Made by a program: the position numbers and the translations under genes. Positions 1 to 6,863 of a stretch of DNA of 13,893 nt are shown here, piece by piece. Each line of letters begins with the position of its first letter. Positions within the stretch are counted from its first letter, which is position 1. The notes beneath the pieces were generated by a model, which was given only the letters and a program-made list of their open reading frames with translations, was not told where the DNA came from and searched no databases. The stretch spans positions 1 to 13,893 of the forward strand of contig CAMEIZ010000031.1 in the NCBI GenBank assembly GCA_945919165.1, given 5' to 3'. The DNA comes from an uncultured Traorella sp. Lineage in GTDB: Bacteria; Bacillota_I; Bacilli_A; Erysipelotrichales; Erysipelotrichaceae.

Positions 1-1
1 T

Positions 2-607
2 TCTTTGCATTTGATGACGACCATGATTTTAAGCATCATGATTGCTTTCTTTATAACAATGGAACATGATCTGATAAAAAATGAATTTATGAAATACGTA
101 AAGAATCATGAAAAAGTATTTCATTATTATGCCATTTTTTCAAAAATCTTACTGCAATATATGACCTCTACTCTATTTGATATGGTTTACATAATTTTTT
201 CAACAGCATTCATTCTTTACCTTTTTAAAACTCCATTTGCCTTGATATTAGCCATTCTTCTTGCTTTTTTTAATCTTTTTCCCTATGTGGGAGCTTTAAT
301 TGGAAGCGGATTGATTGTTTTGTTTCATTTTGTTTTTGTTCATGAACATACCCTTTGGCTGATTTTGGTTATTTTCCTTAATAGTCAGCTTGAAAGCAAT
401 ATCATTCACACATGGATCTGTAATAAGACGATGAAAGTACATCCACTCTTTCTTTTTGCCGCATTATTGATTTTTGATTTCTTTTTTGGCTTATTAGGTG
501 TTATTTTATCTCCGATTTTTGCAGGTATCTTACAACTGTCATTTACTGCCTATGGAGAATATCTTAATGAAAAAAATATAGGCGGTTGGGAAAAGCTTGA
601 TAAATAA
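2..607 (+). CDS. AI-2E family transporter, C-terminal part (5' end outside window)
   Basis: This is the last 200 or so residues of a polytopic membrane protein of the AI-2E/PerM family (PF01594). The reading frame is open to the window edge and full-length members have about 350 residues, so the true start lies upstream; the in-frame TTG and ATG codons near base 5-14 are internal. Visible are several hydrophobic segments, the family's Pro-containing turn (FNLFPYVGALIGSG, about residues 88-101), the N-S-Q-L-E-S-N segment that matches the usual Q-x-E-x-N, and the terminal H-P-L-F-L-F ... G-L-L-G-V-I-L-S-P pair of helices. Members are putative exporters or ion antiporters; the name comes from E. 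coli TqsA and does not prove autoinducer-2 transport. The substrate cannot be inferred. No terminator is visible after the TAA; the next gene has its own promoter. Confidence 0.85.
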   Translation, partial: SLHLMTTMILSIMIAFFITMEHDLIKNEFMKYVKNHEKVFHYYAIFSKILLQYMTSTLFDMVYIIFSTAFILYLFKTPFALILAILLAFFNLFPYVGALIGSGLIVLFHFVFVHEHTLWLILVIFLNSQLESNIIHTWICNKTMKVHPLFLFAALLIFDFFFGLLGVILSPIFAGILQLSFTAYGEYLNEKNIGGWEKLDK

Positions 608-637
608 CAGCATTGTCACTTTGCTTATTTTTCTATA

Positions 638-646
638 TGTTATAAT
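638..646 (+). promoter_or_regulatory. Extended -10 promoter for the lipoprotein gene
   Basis: TGTTATAAT at 638-646 is a perfect TG-N-TATAAT extended -10. No good -35 lies at 16-18 bases: TTGTCA at 613-618 is 22 bases away, which is too far. This looks like an extended -10 promoter that does not need a -35. The expected start is near 653, giving a leader of about 20 bases with a GAAGGAGAG ribosome binding site. Confidence 0.55.
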
Positions 647-672
647 ATGCATATTGAAGGAGAGTATTGGAT

Positions 673-1275
673 ATGAAAAAGAAATTGAGTATTTTATTAT
701 GTGTTTTTTTATTAAGCGGTTGTGCTTTTATTAAAGAAACGGCTCAACAGTTTAAAGGAGAATTGATCGGGCAGCATTTTACAATTAACAGTTATGATAA
801 TAATGGGAATTTAATCTCACAAATGAAAGGAAATTCTGTGGGAATTGAATCCTATAATGAAAAGAGCTTTCTAGATGCAATGGAAGAGGAAGAAAATCAA
901 AGCTCTGTTATTCAGATCATTATTGACAAAAAAGAAGTGCTTTCAGTAGGAAATACTGTTTTATTTGTGGAAGATGGTATCAGTCAGATAACTGATTTTG
1001 GAAGCAGTGATATGCTGAATGTGAATAATGAAAATGGTACATCATTTATGCCATGGCAGAAGATTGCAAATAAGTGGAAAAACAATGTTGGCAAACAGCG
1101 TATGATTTTAATTAGTTCTCAGCTTGGGGTACCAATTGCTATTTATGAAGGAAATGAAGTACGTGTAACTATTCCCAATGATCTTCCTAAAACAACAAGA
1201 ATTACAATTGATGGAAAAAGCATTTATGTCCATCGTGCCAATTATCAGATCATTGATATGGATCTGTTGAAATAG
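673..1275 (+). CDS. Small secreted lipoprotein of unknown function (possibly DUF5052-like)
   Basis: A 200-residue predicted lipoprotein. The ATG at 673 is preferred over an in-frame TTG at 667 because GAAGGAGAG (656-664) sits about 10 bases from the ATG but only 4 from the TTG. The N-terminus has three Lys, a hydrophobic stretch and a lipobox L14-S15-G16-C17, so Cys17 should be lipidated and the protein held on the outer face of the membrane. After a short stretch the mature part is rich in beta-type and Asn/Gly-turn sequence (for example INSYDNNGNLISQ), with no catalytic motif I recognise. The layout, a lipobox followed by a 'T-x-N-x-Y-D-x-N-G' strand, resembles the DUF5052 lipoproteins of other Bacillota; that assignment is from memory and weak. 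It has its own promoter, and its stop codon abuts the alaS promoter with no terminator between them, so read-through into the T-box leader is possible. Confidence 0.8.
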   Translation: MKKKLSILLCVFLLSGCAFIKETAQQFKGELIGQHFTINSYDNNGNLISQMKGNSVGIESYNEKSFLDAMEEEENQSSVIQIIIDKKEVLSVGNTVLFVEDGISQITDFGSSDMLNVNNENGTSFMPWQKIANKWKNNVGKQRMILISSQLGVPIAIYEGNEVRVTIPNDLPKTTRITIDGKSIYVHRANYQIIDMDLLK

Positions 1276-1277
1276 TG

Positions 1278-1306
1278 TTGAAAAAAACTTATCTTTGTGA
1301 TAGAAT
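1278..1306 (+). promoter_or_regulatory. Promoter of the alaS T-box transcript
   Basis: TTGAAA (1278-1283) and TAGAAT (1301-1306) are separated by exactly 17 bases, as expected for a sigma-A promoter. The -35 begins two bases after the lipoprotein gene's stop. The expected start is near 1313, just before the first T-box elements. Confidence 0.75.
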
Positions 1307-1312
1307 CGATTT

Positions 1313-1515
1313 CGTAAACGATGAAAAAGAGGAGTAAATCTTCACTTCTTTTAAAGAGAGCAGATGGCTGGTGAAAATCTGTAAAGAAAAAGATTGAAGC
1401 TGCTTTGGAGTGAGCGCGTGCCCTTGCGCTAATCAAGGAAATTAAGTGCATGAGTTATCTCATGAATCAGGATGGTACCGCGTAAACTTTACGTTCCTGG
1501 AACAGGAACGTTTTT
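1313..1515 (+). ncRNA. Alanine-specific T-box riboswitch leader of alaS
   Basis: A complete T-box leader that senses uncharged tRNA-Ala. Stem I: 1337-1342 pairs with 1390-1395 and 1346-1351 with 1383-1388. The distal part has AGAGAG (1355-1360) and a CAGAT/ATCTG stem (1361-1365 with 1377-1381) closing a GGCTGGTG-type loop. The specifier loop has GAGTA on its 5' side (1332-1336) and GAA-GCT on its 3' side; GCT at 1399-1401 is the Ala codon, followed by a purine. Further hairpins are 1413-1417 with 1426-1430, and 1449-1454 with 1459-1464. The T-box sequence is 1466-1482 (AATCAGGATGGTACCGCG-like). Its bulge TGGT (1473-1476) can pair with an ACCA end, matching the A discriminator of tRNA-Ala. The antiterminator pairs 1468-1472 with 1495-1499 and 1481-1484 with 1490-1493, which excludes the terminator at 1491-1511. 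Low charged tRNA-Ala should therefore raise alaS transcription. Confidence 0.95.
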
Positions 1516-1520
1516 ATTTT
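1491..1520 (+). terminator. Regulated intrinsic terminator of the alaS T-box
   Basis: A 9-bp stem (1491-1499 with 1503-1511) with a GAA loop, followed by a T-rich run (1511-1520). It shares 1491-1499 with the antiterminator, so the two structures are mutually exclusive. It ends just before the alaS ribosome binding site. Confidence 0.9.
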
Positions 1521-1530
1521 GGAGGAAAAA

Positions 1531-4161
1531 ATGAAACAATTAACAGGAAATCAAATTAGACAGATGTTTTTGGATTATTTTGCCGGAAAAGGACATATGG
1601 TTGAACCTGGGGCAAGTTTAATTCCACACAATGATCCAACCCTTTTATGGATCAATGCCGGTGTAGCAGCTTTAAAGAAGTATTTTGACGGTTCTGAAAA
1701 GCCAAAATGCAACCGTATTACGAATGCACAAAAATCAATTCGTACGAATGATATTGAGAATGTTGGAAAAACGGCACGTCATCATACTTTCTTTGAAATG
1801 TTGGGTAATTTTTCAATAGGTGATTATTTCCGTGATGAAGCGATTCCATTTGCCTGGGAATTCTTAACAGATGAAAAGTGGATGGGAATTCCAAAAGAAA
1901 AGCTTTATGTATCGGTTTATTCAGATGACAATGACAGTTATCGAATTTGGACTGAAGTTTGTCATGTAGATCCTTCTCATATTTTGAGAACAGATGATAA
2001 CTTTTGGGAAATTGGTGAAGGACCTAGCGGTCCGGATACAGAAATTTTCTTTGACCGCGGAGAAGAATATGATCCTGAAGGATTAGGTGAAAAGCTCTTC
2101 TTTGAAGAATTAGAAAATGATCGCTATATTGAAGTTTGGAATGTTGTTTTCTCACAATATGATGCAAAACCGGGTATTCCAAGAAGTGAATATAAGGAAC
2201 TGCCACAAAAGAATATTGATACTGGTATGGGACTTGAACGTCTTGTTTCTTTGATGCAGGGCGGTGAAACCAATTTCGATACAGATTTATTTTTGCCTAT
2301 CATCCATGCAACTGAAAAGTTTGCGAAATATCCTTATGATGGGGAATATAAGATGGCTTATCGTGTTATTGCGGATCATATTCGTACTGTTACTTTTGCT
2401 CTTGCAGATGGTGCCCTGTTTGCCAATGAGGGAAGAGGTTATGTGTTGCGCCGTGTTTTACGTCGTGCTGTACGATATGGCAAGAAATTAAAGATCGAAG
2501 GCAGCTTCATGTATCAGCTGGTTCCGGTTGTTATTGATATCATGAAAGATTTCTATCCATATCTTGTTGATAAGTGTGAATATCTGCAGAAACTGATCAA
2601 AGCAGAAGAAGAACGTTTCCATGCAACATTAAATGAAGGTGAAAAATTGATGATGGACGTGATTGCTTCTTCAAAAGGCAATACGATCAGTGGAGATGTA
2701 GCCTTTAAATTGTATGATACCTATGGTTTCCCATTTGAACTGACTTGTGAAATGGCTCAGGAAAGTGGATTCAGTGTTGATGAAAAAGGATTCCATGATG
2801 AAATGGAAAAACAGCGTGAACGTGCACGCTCCAGCAGAGATGCTGCTGAATCTATGAAATCACAATCAGCAGACCTGATGGATTTTGTGGATGAAAGCCA
2901 ATTTGTTGGTTATGATCAATATGAAGTTGAAGCAAAGGTGATAGCTTGCTTTAAAGATGGTGTTTTAGTAAATGAAATCTGTGATGAAGGAGATATTATC
3001 TTAGATACAACCTGCTTCTATGCTGAAAGCGGAGGACAGATTGCCGATACAGGTGTAATCCGTAATGAAACTATGGAATGTCAGGTTAATGATGTGAAGA
3101 AAGCACCACATGGACAGCCTTTGCATCATGTCATGGTTACTAAGGGTAAGATTTGTGTATTGGATGATGTAAAAGGCAAGATTAATGTTGAAAAGAGAAA
3201 ACAAACAACTTGTAATCATTCAGCATGCCATTTGCTTCAGAGCGCTTTAAAGAAAGTACTGGGCGATCATATTGCTCAGGCAGGAAGCTTTGTCAGTGAT
3301 GAATATGTGCGTTTCGATTTTACTCATTTTGAAAAAGTAAGTGAAAGCCAGCTTAAGGAAATTGAAGCTCTTGTGAATCAGTTTATTCATGGTAAGTATC
3401 CTGTAACTACAGAACTGATGAATCTTGAAGATGCCAAGAAAACCAATGCCACTGCTCTGTTTGATGAAAAGTATGGAGATATCGTTCGTGTTGTTACCAT
3501 GGGGAATGTATCAAAGGAATTCTGCGGCGGTTGCCATGTTAAAAATACTGGTGATTTGGGTGTTTTCAAAATTGAAAGTGAAGAAAGTATTGGTTCAGGA
3601 ATTCGAAGAATTGTTGGTAAGACCGGATATGCAGCTTACGAAAAATTTGTTTCCTCTGAAGATGATTTAAAGGAAATAGCAGCGATGCTGAAGCTCAAGG
3701 GAATTGGGTTAACTGTTGAAAAGGTTCGTATGCTGATTGAAGAAAAAAATGCTTTAGTCAAAGAAAATGCAGAATTAAATGCTCGTCTTTTAGCTTCAAT
3801 GGCAGAAACTTTAGCAAATGATGCTCAAGAAGTGAATGGTAATAAAGTATTAGTATTGCGTCAGGATGGACTTGATGGCAATGCTATGAAGAATATGGCT
3901 ACATCATTATTAGATAAAATGAAGAGCGGTGTTGTCTTTATTGGTGGCTGTGTGGATGATAAAGTTGTATTTGTAGCTAAAGCTAGCCGTGATACGGTAG
4001 ATAAAGGCGTTCACTGTGGAAATTTAATTAAAGAAGCAGCAGCTGTTTGTGATGGAAAAGGCGGTGGAAAGCCGGATCTGGCACAGGGAGGCGCTAAAAA
4101 TACTTCTGCATTAAATGAAGCTTTGCAGTCAATTAAAAATATTCTTGGATTAGGGGTTTAA
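1531..4161 (+). CDS. alaS: Alanyl-tRNA synthetase
   Basis: 876 residues, the normal length for a bacterial class II AlaRS that joins alanine to tRNA-Ala in the cytoplasm. ATG 1531 is chosen because GGAGG (1521-1525) sits 5 bases upstream; an in-frame TTG at 1519 would overlap that site. The aminoacylation core shows the R-H-H-T-F-F-E-M-L-G-N-F motif 1/2 region, D-N-F-W-E-I-G-E-G-P-S-G-P-D-T-E-I (about 157-172; many AlaRS have G-P-C-G-P-C), and motif 3 G232-M-G-L-E-R-L. The editing domain has metal-ligand motifs H563-x3-H567 and C665-x3-H669 plus Q583, corresponding within one residue to E. coli H564/H568, C666/H670 and Q584. The C-Ala domain ends with a G-K-G-G-G-K-P-D-L-A-Q-G-G motif. Oddity: the residues before both metal-binding His (566 and 668) are Cys where Thr is usual. 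Expression is controlled by the upstream T-box, independent evidence for alanine. Confidence 0.98.
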   Translation: MKQLTGNQIRQMFLDYFAGKGHMVEPGASLIPHNDPTLLWINAGVAALKKYFDGSEKPKCNRITNAQKSIRTNDIENVGKTARHHTFFEMLGNFSIGDYFRDEAIPFAWEFLTDEKWMGIPKEKLYVSVYSDDNDSYRIWTEVCHVDPSHILRTDDNFWEIGEGPSGPDTEIFFDRGEEYDPEGLGEKLFFEELENDRYIEVWNVVFSQYDAKPGIPRSEYKELPQKNIDTGMGLERLVSLMQGGETNFDTDLFLPIIHATEKFAKYPYDGEYKMAYRVIADHIRTVTFALADGALFANEGRGYVLRRVLRRAVRYGKKLKIEGSFMYQLVPVVIDIMKDFYPYLVDKCEYLQKLIKAEEERFHATLNEGEKLMMDVIASSKGNTISGDVAFKLYDTYGFPFELTCEMAQESGFSVDEKGFHDEMEKQRERARSSRDAAESMKSQSADLMDFVDESQFVGYDQYEVEAKVIACFKDGVLVNEICDEGDIILDTTCFYAESGGQIADTGVIRNETMECQVNDVKKAPHGQPLHHVMVTKGKICVLDDVKGKINVEKRKQTTCNHSACHLLQSALKKVLGDHIAQAGSFVSDEYVRFDFTHFEKVSESQLKEIEALVNQFIHGKYPVTTELMNLEDAKKTNATALFDEKYGDIVRVVTMGNVSKEFCGGCHVKNTGDLGVFKIESEESIGSGIRRIVGKTGYAAYEKFVSSEDDLKEIAAMLKLKGIGLTVEKVRMLIEEKNALVKENAELNARLLASMAETLANDAQEVNGNKVLVLRQDGLDGNAMKNMATSLLDKMKSGVVFIGGCVDDKVVFVAKASRDTVDKGVHCGNLIKEAAAVCDGKGGGKPDLAQGGAKNTSALNEALQSIKNILGLGV

Positions 4162-4207
4162 ATTTCAAGGCTTTTAGTTTAAAATATGGTAAAGGAGGGA
4201 TTGTTTT

Positions 4208-4471
4208 ATGAAAAAAGATGTTACTGAAACAATGGCATTTAAATCTGAAGATATGCGCCGAAATAACATTCGTCATATTGTTCGATTGGTTGACAGTGCT
4301 CTAAAAGAAAGGGGTTATAATTCTGTTAACCAGCTGGCAGGATATCTCATTTCAAACGATCCTGCGTATATTTCAAGCCATCAGAATGCACGTTCCATCA
4401 TTCAGAATGTTGAACGATATGAAATTATTGAAGAAATGGTACGATCATATTTGGAAGCTATTGAAAAATGA
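4208..4471 (+). CDS. ireB: IreB family regulatory phosphoprotein (UPF0297)
   Basis: 87 residues, usual length for the UPF0297/YrzL/IreB family. The core reads K-E-R-G-Y-N-S-V-N-Q-L-A-G-Y-L-I-S-N-D-P-A-Y-I, followed by N-A-R-S-I-I and E-I-I-E-E-M-V-R-S-Y-L, which are family hallmarks. In Enterococcus faecalis IreB is phosphorylated on N-terminal Thr by the Ser/Thr kinase IreK and lowers cephalosporin tolerance. Here T6 and T8 in V-T-E-T-M-A-F align with those Thr, so kinase control is plausible but not shown. An ideal AAAGGAGG (4191-4198) lies 9 bases before the ATG. The gene overlaps ruvX by ATGA (4468-4471), indicating translational coupling. The alaS-ireB-ruvX-DUF1292 order is conserved across Bacillota. 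Confidence 0.93.
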   Translation: MKKDVTETMAFKSEDMRRNNIRHIVRLVDSALKERGYNSVNQLAGYLISNDPAYISSHQNARSIIQNVERYEIIEEMVRSYLEAIEK

Positions 4472-4881
4472 GAATACTTGGACTTGATTTAGGCAGCAGA
4501 ACTTTGGGAGTGGCAGTAAGTGATATCAGTGAGTTGATTGCCCGTCCTGTAGAAACAATTCGTTTTGAAGAAGATGATTATGAGAGTTGTTTAGAAAAAT
4601 TGAAAACCGTCTTACAGGAATATCAAATCAAAAAAGCTGTATTAGGACTGCCCAGACATATGAACGGTGATATTGGTATCCGCGGTGAGATTTCGATTCA
4701 TTTTAAGGAACAGTTAGAACAGCTTGGTATAGAAGTTGTTCTATGGGATGAACGTTTGACTACGATGGCGGCTCAGCGTATTCTGATATCAGCAGATGTT
4801 TCCCGAAAAAAACGCAAGCAGGTCATTGATCAGATGGCTGCGGTTCAGATCCTGCAAAGTTATTTAGACAGTCAAAAATAG
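4468..4881 (+). CDS. ruvX: Putative pre-16S rRNA nuclease / Holliday junction resolvase-like protein (RuvX/YqgF)
   Basis: 137 residues with an RNase H-like fold signature: L-G-L-D-L-G-S-R-T-L-G-V-A-V-S-D at residues 4-19 with the first catalytic Asp, V-L-G-L-P around 60-64, the second acidic motif W-D-E-R-L-T-T (about 92-98), and D-Q-M-A-A-V-Q-I-L-Q-S-Y-L near the C-terminus with the last catalytic Asp. E. coli YqgF matures the 5' end of 16S rRNA; a role in recombination was proposed from structural likeness to RuvC. All acidic catalytic positions I can identify are kept. The start codon overlaps the ireB stop (ATGA), so the two are co-translated. The stop codon forms the first bases of a hairpin followed by T residues. 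Confidence 0.95.
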   Translation: MRILGLDLGSRTLGVAVSDISELIARPVETIRFEEDDYESCLEKLKTVLQEYQIKKAVLGLPRHMNGDIGIRGEISIHFKEQLEQLGIEVVLWDERLTTMAAQRILISADVSRKKRKQVIDQMAAVQILQSYLDSQK

Positions 4882-4903
4882 GGCATTCATGCCCTTTATT
4901 TTT
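4881..4903 (+). terminator. Short intrinsic terminator-like hairpin inside the operon
   Basis: GGGCA (4881-4885) pairs with TGCCC (4890-4894) around a TTCA loop, followed directly by TTTATTTTT (4895-4903). It begins in the ruvX stop codon and ends at the ribosome binding site of the next gene. The stem is only 5-6 bp, so partial termination or 3'-end protection is more likely than a full stop. Confidence 0.5.
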
Positions 4904-4913
4904 AGGAGGTAGT

Positions 4914-5159
4914 ATGTTAGATTCAAATACAATGTTTGTTAAGGATGAAGATGGAAAAGAAGTTGAAATGGAAATTCTTTTCACATTTGAAAATGAAGAA
5001 CTGAAGAAACAGTATGTCGTTTTCAGTGATCCAAATGATGAAAATGGTGAAGTTTTTGCTTCTTGCTATGATGATGAAGGAAATCTGTATCCTATTGAAA
5101 CAGATGAAGAATGGGAAATGGTTGAAGAAGTTTTAGGAGCCTTTAATGAAGAAGAGTAA
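4914..5159 (+). CDS. DUF1292 domain protein (YrzB-like)
   Basis: 81 residues, strongly acidic. It matches the DUF1292 family by the F-V-K-D-E-D-G-K-E strand, the M-E-I-L-F-T-F-E-N-E-E-L-K-K-Q-Y-V-V-F segment, and the C-terminal P-I-E-T-D-E-E-W-E-M-V-E-E-V motif. The biochemical function is not known; family members are almost always next to ireB and ruvX. No signal peptide or membrane segment, so probably cytoplasmic. The start is set by AGGAGGT (4904-4910), three bases before the ATG, which is closer than usual but the only start with a site. Its last 14 bases overlap the beginning of mltG. Confidence 0.88.
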   Translation: MLDSNTMFVKDEDGKEVEMEILFTFENEELKKQYVVFSDPNDENGEVFASCYDDEGNLYPIETDEEWEMVEEVLGAFNEEE

Positions 5160-6195
5160 ATACATGTTTCTTGCAGCTGCTGGAATAGTTTTATTGGCAG
5201 CAGGAGGATTTTTTATCACTTATAAAACATCTATTTCGCCGCTCACCTCAACCAGTACAACAATCACGATTAATATTGCGGAAAATACCGCTCCTAATTC
5301 TGTTTTGAAACAGTTGGAAGAACAGAAAGTCATTAAAAGTTCATTTTTTTCAAAGATATTAATGAAACAGAAAAATTTATCCAATATCAAAGCGGGTATT
5401 TACATCTTGGATTCTTCATGGGATAGTGAAACTATCCTGAAATATATCAATAATGCTTCAAACGCTGAAAGTGATGAAGTTATGCTGACTATTCCAGAAG
5501 GACTTTGGTCAAAAGATATTGCGAAAAGAATTGCGGAAATAAGTAATGTGAGTGAACAAGAGTGCTTGACCTTATGGAATGATGAAGCTTTTTTGAAAGA
5601 AATGATCCAAAAATATGAATTTTTAGATGAGAGTATTCTAAATGATGCTTATCATGTGAAGCTTGAAGGTTATCTTTATCCAAATTCTTATTACATATAT
5701 CGTGATACCACGGCATATGATGTGACAGTTCGCCTGTTAGATGGTTTTGATACGGTTTATCAAAGCCTTAAGGATGAGATGAAGGAAAGTGAATACTCCA
5801 TTCATCAAATTGTGACTTTTGCCAGTGTGATTCAATTTGAAAGCGGCAATCCGGATGATATGCCAATTATATCCAGCGTTTTCCACAATCGATTTAAAAG
5901 CGGAATGAAAATGGAATCCAGTGTAACTGTCTGCTATGCGTTATATGATAAATTTGACAATTTTATGGATTGTGAAACCAACTCAGCCATAGAAAGTCCT
6001 TATAATACATATCTTCATACCGGATTACCTGTTGGTCCTGTAAACAATCCTTCCATTGATGCTATGAAAGCTGTTTTACATCCGGCTGATACCGATTACT
6101 ATTATTTTATTTCGGATGTCTATGGCTCACAAAAGCTGATTCCGGCAAAAACATATGAAGAACATTTAAAAAATATTAAAGAATATCTGAAATAG
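5146..6195 (+). CDS. mltG: Endolytic murein transglycosylase MltG (YceG-like)
   Basis: 349 residues. One N-terminal membrane segment (about residues 6-26, after M-K-K-S-K) anchors an extracytoplasmic YceG/MltG domain (PF02618), a lytic transglycosylase that cuts nascent glycan strands near the elongation machinery. Visible are T-I-P-E-G-L-W-S-K-D-I-A (about 116-127), E-G-Y-L-Y-P-N-S-Y-Y, the active-site region A226-S-V-I-Q-F-E-S, S-V-F-H-N-R-F-K-S-G-M, and the C-terminal S-P-Y-N-T-Y ... G-L-P-V-G-P ... N-P and H-P-A-D-T-D-Y-Y-Y-F-I. Glu232 aligns with the catalytic Glu218 of E. coli MltG (from memory). The preceding family Glu is Gln230, and the usual S-D-P-T-V is S-S-V-T-V. The start overlaps the DUF1292 gene by 14 bases with AGGAG at 5135-5139. 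An internal ATG at 5164 would remove the positive N-terminus and lacks a site. Confidence 0.93.
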   Translation: MKKSKYMFLAAAGIVLLAAGGFFITYKTSISPLTSTSTTITINIAENTAPNSVLKQLEEQKVIKSSFFSKILMKQKNLSNIKAGIYILDSSWDSETILKYINNASNAESDEVMLTIPEGLWSKDIAKRIAEISNVSEQECLTLWNDEAFLKEMIQKYEFLDESILNDAYHVKLEGYLYPNSYYIYRDTTAYDVTVRLLDGFDTVYQSLKDEMKESEYSIHQIVTFASVIQFESGNPDDMPIISSVFHNRFKSGMKMESSVTVCYALYDKFDNFMDCETNSAIESPYNTYLHTGLPVGPVNNPSIDAMKAVLHPADTDYYYFISDVYGSQKLIPAKTYEEHLKNIKEYLK

Positions 6196-6203
6196 GAGTA
6201 TTT

Positions 6204-6836
6204 ATGAATAAGACGACGATTATTGGCATAGCCGGAGGAAGTGCATCCGGAAAATCAACCATTTCACGAAAGCTCAAAGAAGAATATGAAAATGAGAATT
6301 CGGTTACGATTATACGTCAGGATGATTATTACAAAGATCAGTCTCACTTAACAATGGAAGAGCGTGTATTGACGAATTATGATCATCCTTTTGCCTTTGA
6401 CAATGATTTATTTATTGAGCATCTCAAAAAGCTTTCTAACGGTGAAAAAATTGATAAACCAACCTATGACTTTGTTCATCATACAAGAAGTGATGTAACT
6501 GAAACGATTTATCCATGCGATGTAATTGTGATCGAAGGATTGTTTATTCTTGAAGATGAAAAAATACGAAATCTTTGTGATATTCGTGTTTATGTGGATA
6601 CGGATGATGATATACGATTTATACGTCGTTTAGTTCGTGATGTTAAAAAAAGAGGCCGTACTTTAGATTCTGTTATCACTCAGTATCAACAAACAGTAAA
6701 ACCAATGCATCATATGTTTGTAGAACCAAGTAAAAAATATGCGGATATTATTATTCTAGAAGGAGGACACAACCAGGTGGCTATTGACCTTCTGACGACA
6801 AAAATCAGTAGTATTATTCATGCAAATATGCTATAA
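6204..6836 (+). CDS. udk: Uridine kinase
   Basis: 210 residues, normal size for the phosphoribulokinase/uridine kinase P-loop family. It phosphorylates uridine and cytidine to UMP and CMP in pyrimidine salvage, in the cytoplasm. Walker A is G11-G-S-A-S-G-K17-S-T. Next come the substrate-binding Q-D-D-Y-Y-K, N-Y-D-H-P-F-A-F-D and P-T-Y-D-F-x-x-H-T-R motifs, the Walker B-like V-I-V-I-E-G-L-F-I-L, and the lid region R-F-I-R-R-L-V-R-D-V-K-K-R-G-R with V-K-P-M-H-H-M-F-V-E-P-S-K-K-Y-A-D. All the hallmark residues are present. AGGAG (6194-6198) overlaps the mltG stop and lies five bases before the ATG, so it is co-transcribed with mltG. Its 3' end contains a likely promoter for greA. Confidence 0.96.
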   Translation: MNKTTIIGIAGGSASGKSTISRKLKEEYENENSVTIIRQDDYYKDQSHLTMEERVLTNYDHPFAFDNDLFIEHLKKLSNGEKIDKPTYDFVHHTRSDVTETIYPCDVIVIEGLFILEDEKIRNLCDIRVYVDTDDDIRFIRRLVRDVKKRGRTLDSVITQYQQTVKPMHHMFVEPSKKYADIIILEGGHNQVAIDLLTTKISSIIHANML

Positions 6837-6837
6837 T
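6829..6837 (+). promoter_or_regulatory. Putative extended -10 promoter for greA
   Basis: TGCTATAAT at 6829-6837 is a perfect TG-N-TATAAT extended -10 that spans the last codons of udk, 26 bases before the greA ATG. No convincing -35 is present at 16-18 bases (TAGTAT at 6809-6814 is poor). A start near 6844 leaves just enough leader for the ribosome binding site at 6850-6856. It could give greA separate expression from the long operon. Confidence 0.45.
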
Positions 6838-6863
6838 AACAAAGTTAAAAAAGGAGAATTATC

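Noticed and set aside
5..607. Complete 200-residue membrane protein starting at TTG 5
   Set aside because: Family members are about 350 residues and the frame is open to the window edge with no ribosome binding site visible, so it is a truncated view of a longer gene.
1245..1451. Open frame of 68 codons on the - strand across the alaS leader
   Set aside because: It lies over the alaS promoter and T-box, which fully explain the sequence; no ribosome binding site and no recognisable protein.
2264..2491. Alternative-frame ORFs inside alaS, opp and mltG on both strands
   Set aside because: They overlap well-conserved proteins in another frame and show low-complexity translations with no family features.
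4157..4185. Possible promoter before ireB (TTTAAA, then TAAAAT after 17 bases)
   Set aside because: Both hexamers are weak, there is no extended -10, and the sequence is A+T-rich; chance match is likely and co-transcription from alaS is sufficient.
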